Shown: positions 49,186 to 60,402 of the stretch, in pieces
Layout of the letters: each line of letters begins with the position of its first letter
Numbering within the stretch: the first letter of the stretch is position 1
Assembly: GCA_014773175.1 (NCBI GenBank)
Contig: VXCM01000743.1
Coordinates: forward strand, 123,586 to 187,585
Reading direction: 5' to 3'
DNA: 64,000 bases
Source: Lucifuga dentata
Taxonomy: Eukaryota > Chordata > Actinopteri > Ophidiiformes > Bythitidae
The notes under the pieces: model-generated
Databases searched by the model: none
What the model saw: only the letters and a program-made list of their open reading frames with translations
Told to the model about the DNA's origin: nothing
Translations under genes and position numbers: made by a program

Positions 49186-49222
49186 NTCTTTAGTGATATT
49201 GTGGGTAAAATCTAAACCTGTG

Positions 49223-49253
<31 letters not shown>
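49119..49253. repeat. 67-base duplication with ATTT repeat around an N
   Basis: TCTTTAGTGATATTGTGGGT plus an (ATTT)n tract occurs on both sides of the N at 49186. It is probably an assembly artefact in the igdcc3-ano5 upstream region. Confidence 0.85.
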
Positions 49254-49778
49254 TTTTTGTGGTGCTGATTAAATGGGGTGTCCACATTTATATAAACACC
49301 ATTAGGAGTGATTATTCAATTCACTATAACCTATGTGGTGACCTATTCATGACCTACATGAGCTACCTATACCTATTCACTATGACACAAAGACCTGAAG
49401 CCTGAACCAGCTTCTCATTCTCCAGCTTCTATTTTGGAGTTTTTTGATCCTCTGCAGAGTCACATACTGGCTATAGAGAGCACTGTTTAGTCATTTTCAA
49501 CCTCATTCCTGTAGAGAAATTGTAATGTCATGAATTGAATGCAATAGATAAACTAAACAGCATTTATTATGCTATTTGGATGCTCTGTTCTTCAAAAAAT
49601 GCTCTTCCATTACCCTTTTTATTAATGGCAAAATGAGAAAGTAACTTTCTTATACAATGTCATGGTACATATATGCAATATAAAAAATGGCCACATGATG
49701 TCATCATCGTATTGAACTCAGGCTAGTTATCGTGTCCAGTCTTAATGGTTTTGTGTTTTCTTTTTTACTTAAAGAACA

Positions 49779-49779
49779 A

Positions 49780-49816
<37 letters not shown>
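49779..49816. repeat. (AAT)n microsatellite
   Basis: A run of AAT units in the region upstream of ano5. Confidence 0.9.
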
Positions 49817-49919
49817 TTAATAATTGCTGCTTATTGACTTTCCTCTTTCAAGTGTGTCAAGGCCCACCCCACCAGCTGCCAGCACCCTTTGCCCGTTATT
49901 TTTTATTTCTAAACACAAT

Positions 49920-49925
<6 letters not shown>

Positions 49926-49971
<46 letters not shown>
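49926..49971. repeat. (CT)n tract upstream of ano5, ending at an N
   Basis: About 23 CT units ending at the N at 49972, some 300 bases before the ano5 start codon. The true length is unknown. Confidence 0.93.
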
Positions 49972-50183
49972 NCCCTTGCGCACACCGTTTTAGCCGACGT
50001 AAAAAATAACCTTGCCACTCCCCTTTATGTGTGCCTGGTAGTCTGGGGTAACCCAGGAGCTCTGCAGGGCGCTCACGCACACTTCAGCTCGATATTTTAT
50101 TCACGCACATGCACATATCATGGATGAACCCTCCGATCAGAATCAGACTCATTGATTTCAGTGTGTGATCAGCCAGTGCTTGC

Positions 50184-50258
50184 ATGGTGGAGTCTTCATC
50201 GATCTGCGGCATCCTCACTCCCTTCCACGCTCCCGAAAAGGTGAAGAAGGCTTCATAA
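50184..50258 (+). other. Upstream ORF in the putative ano5 5' leader
   Basis: An ATG at 50184 opens a 24-codon frame (MVESSSICGIL...) ending at TAA 50256-50258, 17 bases before the proposed ano5 start and in a different frame. Its context (T at -3, G at +4) is weak. It matters only if transcription starts upstream of it. Confidence 0.4.
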
Positions 50259-50275
50259 TAACGAAGTCGGCCACT

Positions 50276-50351
50276 ATGAAACGAATAACGGGAAAGGCGA
50301 GCGATGAAACTTTGATCGAGCTGAAGAGCGCAACGGATTCTCAGACTGGAG
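50276..50351 (+). CDS. ano5: ano5-like exon 1: start codon
   Basis: It encodes 25 residues plus one base, MKRITGKASDETLIEL onward to SATDSQTG, and ends G|GTAATT in phase 1. The ATG has A at -3. It is the first in-frame ATG; an upstream in-frame GTG at 50165 is not a credible start. The next exon's acceptor has the matching phase (G|AT gives Asp26). I recognise no domain in this short N-terminal piece, so it is assigned by phase, CpG-richer context and position upstream of the anoctamin exon. An out-of-frame upstream ORF (50184-50258) precedes it. Confidence 0.65.
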
Positions 50352-50869
50352 GTAATTAAATGATAAAGATGGCCTAATTCAGCAGGACGTGATGGCTGTT
50401 GTCATTTTATTGCTTGTATCGAACCATCAAGACAATAACAGTTCACTGTAAAATAAGTATCACTCTCTACTAGCCCTAATCCCACATCCCCAAAATAAAC
50501 TGCAAACATTTCATTATACAGTTAGATCCTTTACAAATCTCTTTAAGTAGCCTATGAGAATAAGGGATTTAAGATCCTTCAATAAGAAGAAAAAAATGAA
50601 AATCACAGTTTAATGGCCACAAATATCCCCGCCTTTTATCTTTTTTTTTTTTTTTTNTTTTTTTTTTTTTTTTTTTTTTTTTTGTAGCTTCTTATTAAAC
50701 TACGACACTTTGAAAACTAAATGGAAATCAGTTATATATCTCTGGATGACAGTATGTTTGAGTTTAACCCACAGCCTATAAATTTCCATAATATCAAACT
50801 TTACTGCCTTTTTATTCAAATGATACACTTATCAAATTGGCATCCACGCATCACTGAGACGGCGCATGA

Positions 50870-50898
50870 TGACGTCACTCCGAGTATGGAATTATAAG
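50870..50898 (+). promoter_or_regulatory. CRE (TGACGTCA) followed by TATA-like box
   Basis: A perfect palindromic CREB/ATF site, TGACGTCA, lies at 50870-50877, and ATTATAAG follows at 50891-50898. The spacing suits a promoter. It is about 520 bases downstream of ano5 coding exon 1 and could be an alternative start or chance. The following sequence contains a potential donor (CTACTG|GTAAAA) at about 50991. Confidence 0.35.
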
Positions 50899-53800
50899 AG
50901 TTTTGGGCACACTGGAGGATTTGGGTTAATCAGCGTCATCCGTGTCAGAGGTCAAATCCCTGTTGAGCTGCAGCAGAGGAAACCCACTACTGGTAAAAAG
51001 CACTGACAATGACTGCTTCTGTACACCAGAGGAGTTGATTCCTGTTCATGTTTGTGTCATTTTACAGCAAGGTAGTGGTGGTCACATGACAAACAAGGAG
51101 GCAAAGTTATCACAGCAGGCATGATGTGTGTTTGTTGTTAAAGGTGGTATTTTATCTCAAAATTTTAATGCCACATTTGTTGTCCTGATTGCACTATTTC
51201 CAGCAATAAGACAGCATTTTGGGCATTCTTGTAGAATCTAGATTCCTCATCAAAGGTCAAGTTACTATCACATCCCTGCAGCTACTGTTGCAGATTATCA
51301 CCCAGGAAGTCAGTTGTTTTAAATGGGTAGACTTTACTTATTTTATTCAATATAAAGCAAGTAAAGTTGATAAAAGCTGACAAATATGATCACAGGATAT
51401 GTATGTATGTGGGTTTTCCTCTTAAGAGATGGTCAGGCTAATGCACATTGATCTTTTCTAAACCAAACCACTTTCAGTCTGTGGTGTCAGACAGACTAAT
51501 GATTTACAGTTTTGACAGTTTGCTCTATAGAGTAGATATCTGTTTTCGTTTGATTACCTAAAGATTAGTAAAAGATTCATAATGGCTGGGTCATGTGTTT
51601 ATATGTTGCTGGTCTTAGCTTATCTTATTTCAATTTCAGACAGTTTATTCTCTGTCACTGAAAAATTAGTCACGTTTATAATAGCCAGGAAAACAGATAA
51701 ATGAGGTTGTCATGGTCCGTAATATGTTATATGTTATAGATGTACAATATAAGAGAGAAGAAATGAGCTGCCACTTTATGTGATTAAGTCACAGTTGTGG
51801 CTGACTTTAAGTTCACATTAATGCTGCATAAATAAAAACTTATTTCCTTCTACTGTCAAAGGAGCGAATGGCCTCTAGATTTTGTTGTTTAGCTTTGAAA
51901 CAGTTTGCTGATTTGATGTCCTGTATAGTTGCATCGCTTTTTGTATAATGCATGTCTTAGTTACGTATCTCAGGGCCTAAAACGCTGATGTTGTTGAACT
52001 CGTTCTGTATGTTCACTGGCTTTTAAACTCCTGTTAGAAATGGATGTATAGTGGTAAATGTTTCATTGTTTACAGAGAGCTGAGGCACAGGAGCACAGAG
52101 ACAAAAATTGTGCACCACATCAAATGGATCAGAATACAGCACACGTCTCAACATAGGCCTCAACACAGGCATTTGGGATCCATAATAATGAAACCAATAA
52201 TAATAATAATAATCATAACCCATAATAATATAATATAATGAATTTAAAGTACACATGACAAGGAATGGAAAATTCATGGTGCATACTGACTGGCACTATT
52301 TTTAATCTCTGCTGATCAGGACACAAGATGACAAAAATCCACAAATTATTTTAAAATGGTGGTGGTTACATAAGAGCAGAGATGCATTTGATGAAGCCAG
52401 GTCAGAGAGAATAAAGGTTTTGTTTTTGGCCTGAACTAAAAAGTTTCTGGTCACTAGAATTAATTGATATTCAATTAATAATCACTCAATAGAATCAATC
52501 AATCAATCACTTAGTCATTCAATCCCCTGTCCCTCCTCAAGGGAAATTAGGAATAAAAATAAAGAATTTCCTTGTTCATGTTGACTTAACTGTCAGCATA
52601 TCAGTCTGTCTTCCAGCATTATAAACTCATTACACTTTATTGTGCTGATCAGCGAGTGTTAATAAAGATACATGGCAGTTTATCTGTGAGCTTTACTGTT
52701 GGTTGATAGACTTGCTGCCTCTGTGCTGGCTTTGTTCAGGCTCTTATCAGGACAGACCTTCAGCCGCATGTTAAAGGGGAAACAGAGAAAGAAGGGGAAG
52801 GACTCTTTCCTCACTTCTCTGTGTGTGTGTGTTTGTGTGTGCGTGTGTGTGTGTGTGGGTGTTTGGACTGTATTACCTTGTTAACACTTGTTAACAACTG
52901 CTCACTAATTGATTTCATTACTGGGTTTCTGATACTGTCCCAACAAGTAGAATTCATATTATATGCAATTTGAAGGATTGCTTAACATTAAAATAAAACG
53001 TGCTATATTTTCAAAATGTAAACACTAAAATACTATGTTTTGAAAAGACAGCAGGGACTTGTTGTAGTCTCCTCCCTCCTCACCCTGAGCCTTGTATATG
53101 AGTGAATACAAGGGGGACTAGAATGAGCAGAGTAGATAATTAGTCTAATATAAAACATTTGATTTCGGCTCAAAAACCTGTGGTTTAAGTCCACAATTAT
53201 CTAATGACCCCTGCCCACTTTGCCTTCTCATCAGCCTTTACCCTTGGCCTGACAGGACTAGCATTCCACCTCCNACTTTTCTGCAGTAAATCACTTTATC
53301 ACTTTAATAGGATTTTCATAACAGGTTGACAGTTTTTTTGGCTCCTTTCAGAGATAATCATGTGACACCGTTTGTTCATAGCAAACATATACTAATGTAC
53401 AATATTAATTTGAAGTTACAGTATTAAAGTGAGCTTTTTCCGTTTAAGGTGATCTCAGTCTGCTATCAGCAGCCTTGTCGATGAAGTCATCTTCCAGTCA
53501 GAGGTGAAGCTGAGCCAAAGTGTTGCTATGGAAACTGGGCCAGTAATTGCATTACCCCTGATAGTAAATAAGATATGGAAAGGATCTAAGGACATTTCCT
53601 TTTTCTGAAGTAGAAGAGAACTACAAGGTTTTTGGCTCGTTTTTCAGCTTCAGTTTAATGTTCAGGTCTAAGTTTAAAACCTGGTTTCATCATGCTCCCT
53701 GTGCTATGATTTATTCAGCTGGAGTTTGGGTGCAATATATGGACATGAAATGCTTACATGATGGAAACAAACAATCTTGAAGGCCATAAACTAATATTTT

Positions 53801-54383
53801 ATGCATGTGAGCTGTCTATGGAAACAGCTTTGCTTACTGAGCATGCAAGAAATTAATTTTTCATTATAAAAGTCAACTTATATGTTTATTCAGTCACCTA
53901 ATATGATTACCATGCTGCCACCTCGGATGAATTGATGACTCATAAAAACAAACAACCAGGCTAAATATTGCATATTAGAAATAAATACAAGAAACTTCCG
54001 TTTTTGTCCTAATCTTTTTGACCAGAATTTCATAGAAAGGACATATTTCCTCAAATATGCCTTTCAGCTATCAGAGATTGCAAGCATGGTATTTCATATG
54101 TGTTTTATGAAGATAATTCTTTGTTCTATCGACCCTGCACATGACTTCTTGATTAGGAGTTTTGTGGTATTTTTGTACTCTTCAAGCTTTTGGCAATTGT
54201 CAAGAAACCCTCCCCAACACTATATCCTGGTGATAAGAAAGGAAATGTACTTTTTCTGTTATAGTACAATGTCAAAGCAAACACACAGAACACAGCACAT
54301 GGTTCACCTTTTGAACTCAAAATTATTTTCTTGAACTGTTTGAATATTTTTCTCAGTATATTTCCCAGAGAGAATGCTAAGTA

Positions 54384-54506
54384 TACACAGTAAATTTTGC
54401 TATGTTGAATTAACACTATAAGAGTTGAATGGGACCAAATAGACTCAGGCCTAGTGTTAAATTAACTCTTATAGTGTTAGTTCAACACAGCAAAATTTAC
54501 TGTGTA
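54384..54506. mobile_element. Short foldback MITE with TA flanks
   Basis: Two 43-base arms (54384-54426 and 54464-54506) are inverted repeats with two mismatches around a 37-base spacer. The outer ends read TACACAGTAAATTTTGC and its complement, so the element can be read as CACAG...CTGTG flanked by TA on both sides, the target preference of Tc1/mariner elements. At 123 bp it is too short to code for anything and would have moved, if at all, with a transposase supplied elsewhere. Confidence 0.7.
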
Positions 54507-57500
54507 CTACCAAACAAAATGCCACAAGTATACTGCATGCTGAAACTTTTCACCCACATTTCACTGTAGTGCTAAAAATATTTTGGCATCAGTAGACACT
54601 TTAGATTTAGTATATAGTTAGAGGAGAGTAACAGGAAATATGAGCTGAGAGATACATGATGATATAAAAGCCCTTGGCCTGATTCGATCCTATTATGTGG
54701 CATTCTGGCTATCAGGACAGCCATTCTCTTTTTTTTTTTTTTTTTTTTTTTTACATAAACACATTTCACTTTAGTATTTTAACATTCCATATTTGCTAGC
54801 CTGACTCATTTTCTTCATAAACCCTAAAATCAAGTCAGCCTGTCGCCCTATCGGGATGAGCAGGTGACTCATATAGTAGTTTCTGATTAACTTTAATCAC
54901 ATCAGTGTTTCATATACATCTATATGTCTTTTGATACACATCTGCCATTAGTAACTGTTGCCTTGAAGGATGCTGTAGTCTGTGACATAATTGCTCCTGC
55001 ATAAAGCTGTCATAGTCCTGAGCTGTGGTTAGACTACATTTCTTAAAAGGTGAGGAATAACAAGGATTTGAATCAAGTAAGAAAGAGTCTTTGTTGACAA
55101 AAAGCTGCATTAAAGACACCAATAACTTTCAGTGCAACAACAACGAAGCTGTATTCATTTTATCCTCTAAAATAGGACTGTCTAGCTGAGTGTTAGCCTC
55201 ATGAATAGCAACATAAGAGCTGTATGTTCCTTAAATAGGAAGAAACCCACACAGCCTGTTGAATTATAGCAAATCTCCACTTGCTTAATCACAGAATCAA
55301 ATCAGATGCAACACAATGCATAATTTATACACCACTTTGATTAAAACAGCTTCTTTAGGTACTCTACTACAATTTAAAATCCTTGCCTGATTCCCATGTG
55401 TGTTTGAGCAGATCTTCTCCTGAGCTTTTAGGCTGATTAATATCCTCTGCATTAGGCTAACAGACCTGGAATGCTGTTGTGTAAGTGAGGACCTACAACT
55501 AAATATTATGCAATGTGCAGTGAAAAATGCTGTTTCAGCACTTAATAATCATATATGTTTACCTCAGACTAACGCTGTCTAACTCTGTGTCTGTCTGTCT
55601 TGCAAAGATGATCTTGCAGTGCTGACAATATACAGGATTAACCTGCATTCAGGTACGGGCAGATCAAAGGCTTTATGTGCCGTCTGTCTGTCCGTCAGTC
55701 ATCATCATTCTCTTCAATTTCTCTTCTTTTTCACTTGGACTCATACCATTCTCTCCTCTGTCTTCTGCTCTTCACATTTCTGTCTTTGCCTCTGCATGGC
55801 TTTTAGTCGTACACTGGTTTCCGGATGATGTACTAATCAAACCCAGATGTCTGTTTGCCTGTCAGCTCAGTCAGCATCCTTCTCATCTTCTTATTGTGTG
55901 TGTGCAGAGTCTGGCTGCTGGTGGTTTAGTGTTGACTCTCCTTTAGTTCTATTATGTGTACATATCTGCATTGATGCCTGCACATATAGGCAAGCATGTA
56001 CACATGGTTATATGTCAAACATTAATGTACAAAATCTGTGTGCCTGTGTTTTATCATGTCAACCATCATAATTAGATGGCAAGATTATGAAAAGTATTGG
56101 TCATGTGTCATGGCTTATGTGTGTGTGTAGGTGGGTGGTTGAGATATTCTTTCACATCCTCTTGTCAGGCTTATAATAGATCTCTGAAGTCATTTCACAC
56201 TGACAAATCTAGGTTTTCTTTCGTAACATTAGCTTCAGTTGTCTCACTACGGGAGATGCTTGTGCCAGCTGACGCAGCATTTCTCGTTCAGTCACCCCTT
56301 TATTGCTTCAGAGTCCTTATCTTCACCAGGCTAAATAGCTTAACTGTCCACAAACAGGAGCGGACGCATGCATTTCTGAGCAGCAATGGATCCCAGTCTA
56401 CTAGGGTTTTCAAAGGTATAATGTGAAATGAATTTTTGAGCAGTCATCTCGAACATGCCCATATCAATTAGAGATTTTAGTAGTTTCTCAAGGGGCGTTG
56501 TCATCATACTGGTGAGGACAGACAACTACTGTGACCTGTATCAACATACTTTCCCATCAGCCACATACTGTATGCTGGCATACAGGCTGATACTGTGGAG
56601 TGCACAGTGTGGATGCACATCTCCTCTGTGAGGGCAATGCACATTTCTGGGAAAATGAAATTTGGGGTCAGATTTGCTTTTCAGATGCATTGACCATTAC
56701 AGAAAAATGAACCTTCATTCCTTTGTACTTTTTGTTTAGGAATGGTTCTTTTGGGCAGCAATGGATCTGTCTGCATTGGGAGAGAATGCACAGTGTTTTT
56801 CTCTCTGCGTGATCAGGATGTGCTACTGGGAGCAAATATATTCTCATGAGTGGCCTCTCATGTTGCTTTAGGCCTACAGGTTTCCTCTGCTAGGCCTCAT
56901 TCCCTTGATTCTGTCCAGAGTGTGAGATCCTGATTGCAATCCCTTGTCCCTTGTTTGTTTTTCACTGGCCTTTTCATTGGCCTTTGGTGCAGTGGGTTGT
57001 GGAGATACAACTACTGTGTGTCTGTCCATAACCTCAATGGTTGCAAATGTTATACCCAGTACATGCTTTGCATGCGTATCTGGAAAGAACTAGGGCATTT
57101 AAGAAACAAGACAGTCCTACATTAAGCCTCACAATCCCATTACCAAATAAATAGTCATCAGTATTCTCATTGGTATTTAATGCTACTACACTGCCTGCTC
57201 CAGTTTGATTTGCATGTGTGACCCACCAGGAGTTTCGTGATTTCCTGATTTCCTTGTTTAATGTCACATTTGTGCTGCACCATCTCCTCTGACAGAGATT
57301 TAAGATGTATGCAGTTCTTCTGAGTCAGAGTCTCGGTATCGTATAGCAAGAACCTGAAATGAATCTTGTGAGAATTCTGCTGTAAGTTACTGGCAGAACC
57401 CCATAGTCTGACTATAGCATGTGGGAGCATCAGGCAGCCTTTCTTTATGGCATGGTAAAACAAGATGAGCTTAATATAAATGACCAGTGACACTGTATCA

Positions 57501-60334
57501 GCCTAACAGGACTATCCCGATGAGAACATGACTGCCAGCCATCAGAGCTAGCAGTCGTGGAACAATGAAGTACTTCTAAGAAAATGCTGGAGAGGATATA
57601 CAGTATCCACTGTCAGGACATTTCACTCAGATGAAGTCTGAATTATAATTCTGCCAGGAACCCATAGATTTCTTATATATCAGAGAGCAATGTCAGCAGC
57701 TGACCATAAGGGATATTAGTTTCTTCTGGTGGGTCACTTTAATTTAGAGCCACTAGAGCTTATTGACACATATTCTCATCAAGTTGGCATTCTGATGATG
57801 GTTGCTGTATGTCCACAAGAGAATAGCTCCTATTGTGGCTACTGAAAATAGGTCAGGGTTGTCTAGGTGGATGGTGCATTAGAAAACACAGTGTGCATTA
57901 TTTTCAAATGAGTTGTTTTTTAGTTCATTTGTGCACTGAAAAGTCACGCATGACTAAGTAATTTTGCTTATACAACTAATGCCAGTCTTTATGAACTTGC
58001 TGCTTATTCATATGGCTTTATGACCGTCTTCTGTAGTTAGCAGTCTCTGTGTGGGATCACATAAAATTGTGCTGGCCCTCTGCTTCTGTTTGTTTAACCC
58101 AGGCTCTGATAACTGACTGTGCACAGTTGGAGTGAGACCAAAAAAGTGTCATAAAAAAGGAAAGTTAAACAGACAAAAAAAAACAAAAAAAAAAACAACT
58201 CAGCTGCAGTTGACGAGACTTCCTACAATTCCACTTCCCACTGTGTAATTTGTCTTCTGTAAGCTTCAGGGATTCTTATGATCTAACTCATATGGCACAT
58301 TTCCATTCCTCTGTTATGACTCTCCTGTTGTTAAATGTTAAAGCTCTTACACTTGAAGATACAGCTCTCTCTTTGGCTCATACTGCTGTGTGTGTGAGAT
58401 CGCAGTGTTTATTCAGAGCTGGCTGATGTAGAGCTGGATTAGGGATACAGCTGAAGGAGGCTGGGGAAACTGGTATAGCGGCAACTTTGGCTCTGACCCC
58501 TCCCCTTTCCCTGTCTTCGTGCACGTTCCAGCCTCCCCCACAGGAAGTAATGCTTTCCCACCGTTCAGGAATAATAGGAGGGCAGCCAGAGAGCAGAGCA
58601 GTGCTACATGAGCACATTCCCACTGCAGAGACTGCCATGCTGGGACAAAGGCACAGCAGAGACAGGGAAAAGTGTGTGCATGTGCATGTGCATGTATGTG
58701 TGTGCACAGCTACTTTTCTCATATAAGTTCCCGTTTTTGCTTTCCAACTTTCTTTCCAACAAGCGTCTGCATTGGGTGAAGTTTGTCTGACGTAGAATTT
58801 TTATTGTGTTCTTTTTGAACTGAGCTTGAACTGAAATGCAGTTAGTTGCAAGAGAAGATATGCAATTGCTCTCATATGCAATTGCTCTCATGTAAAATTA
58901 TCTTTAAGGAGACAGCGTGTTCTTTTCCTGCTTATCCTGAGTGCTATAAAATCAATGATGTCCATTTTTATGACCAGTGAGCTTAATTTATTTTAGGTTA
59001 ATGATGGCAGCTGAATCAGTAGTATCTCCACTCAAAGGCAGGGAAGTACACTTACTCCAATGCTGAGGGTTACTATTGTCTTACTTGTTAATGTAGTGAT
59101 AACATTTAGCTTACCTATGTATGTATTATATAATTGTATGGAATGCATCCCCATTTTGGTGTGGGTGGGAATGAGACTAGACATTTGATAAAATCTAATT
59201 TATTAAAAGTAATTCAATGATTTTTTTTTTTTTTTTTNTTTTTTTTTTTTTTTTGTCATTAGGAGGAGAAAAATGACAATTTGACAGATCACATTTCTAT
59301 TGTGAGCATGCTAACCTGTCAGCACAGCATACAACTGCCTATTCACATACTCAGCAGTCACACAGCAACATTAATATTCCATTGTATTCCTGTTTCTGAA
59401 AACCTGATGAATCTACGCCCAAGTATTCACTATCTTGCTCTCTTTTGGTATATAAATATCTGGTCTTAAAAGCTGATAGTTACTTAACTGTCAGCCACTT
59501 GTTAAATTTCACTTAGTCATTTTATGTTGGGGTAGCGTACATGTGCTGGATGATCAGAGCTTATTTGCTGGAAACGGCTGCCTACATTTTTTCATGTATT
59601 ATGAGAAGCATTGGGAAACAATCATACAATGTATTTTCATCTGTAAAACAAATCAAAAAGTAAAGAGCAAAAGATGTAGGCTAGTGTGTTTGATGTAGGC
59701 AGATGTGTGTACAGTATGTACTCTAATAAAGTGACTTCCTTCTATTTCTCCATGTTTTCTCCTTGATCAGCTGTGTGTGTGTGTGTGTGTGCTTCACTAC
59801 ATCCCACTTGCATGTCCGCTTGGATAAGAAACATCTACCAGTTAGATGAATGTAAATGCAAATGTAGGTCGATACATAAAAAGGCATCTGTCAGTTTATC
59901 TTACCCTGTTAGCAAAGTTAGCAAAATAATAAAAATTCCTGCAAAACTGAGCTGTTGCTGAATAACGAGTACAGTGTAAAAAGGCATAACATGACATTTT
60001 TTATGATTCAAAATTAATAGTAAATGCATAAAACCAACCAGTTTTAATTGATAGTAATAACTACTGGTCACTGATATTACATAATCGGTAACCTGACCGT
60101 AAAACCAGCAATCATTTTTCAAATCAAATTAAAGATTTTCTTTTTAATTAAACTTTTACTTATTTTTACCAAAAATAACATACACTGAGGTGCTGAGCTG
60201 AGGAAAACAATTTCAACTTTTACAATAAGTCTTCTTTAAATCATATTTTTCTACATTATTTGTTGTTGTTGTTGTTGTTTTCTTGCATCGCTTAAGCCTT
60301 TTTACTTATTTATAGCTGTTTCTCTGTTTTGCAG

Positions 60335-60402
60335 ATGAAAACAATGGTAGTGGTAATGGCAATTCATTATCTGAAAGAGGGTCGCTGCCTGGACATACAG
60401 AG
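60335..60402 (+). CDS. ano5: ano5-like exon 2: hydrophilic N-terminal linker
   Basis: It encodes residues 27-48, beginning ENNGSGNGNSLSERG and ending GHTE, a flexible cytosolic linker rich in Asn, Gly and Ser. The acceptor TCTGTTTTGCAG and donor GAG|GTAATG are good, and the phases (1 in, 0 out) join exon 1 to exon 3 exactly. N-terminal linkers of anoctamins diverge quickly, so lack of similarity is expected. This exon could be alternatively used. Confidence 0.7.

Larger units (their letters stand above)
46969..50275. promoter_or_regulatory. Divergent upstream region between igdcc3 and ano5
   Basis: The 3.3 kb between the two start codons must contain the 5' untranslated sequence and promoters of both genes, assuming neither has more distal non-coding exons. 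CT tracts sit 225 bases upstream of the igdcc3 ATG (47192-47231) and 300 bases upstream of the ano5 ATG (49926-49971). CpG dinucleotides become more frequent close to each gene (about 46860-47160 and 49975-50340) than in the AT-rich middle. I see no clear TATA box at either end. The middle contains an ATA repeat (47311-47352), a 33-bp hairpin (48585-48659) and an ATTT repeat duplicated around an N (49119-49253). Confidence 0.5.
50352..60334 (+). other. ano5: ano5-like intron 1 (10 kb)
   Basis: It holds a CRE plus TATA-like pair at 50870-50898, a TA-flanked inverted-repeat element at 54384-54506, T-runs broken by single Ns (50640-50683, 59221-59254), a (TG)n tract near 52820-52860 and a 16-base tandem duplication at 58859-58890. 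No further exon is supported; the open frames at 54153-56426 and 57167-57493 look random. Confidence 0.7.

Noticed and set aside
50165..50275. N-terminal extension of ano5 from 50165
   Set aside because: The upstream in-frame codon is GTG, not ATG. The ATG at 50276 has a good context and is the first in-frame Met.
55605..55655. Possible extra ano5 exon between GCAAAG and CAG|GTACGG
   Set aside because: The frame that would open at ATGATC stops after five codons, and exons 1 and 2 already join in phase.
57167..57493. 108-residue minus-strand open frame in ano5 intron 1
   Set aside because: No recognisable motif, no promoter or splice context, and composition like the surrounding intron.
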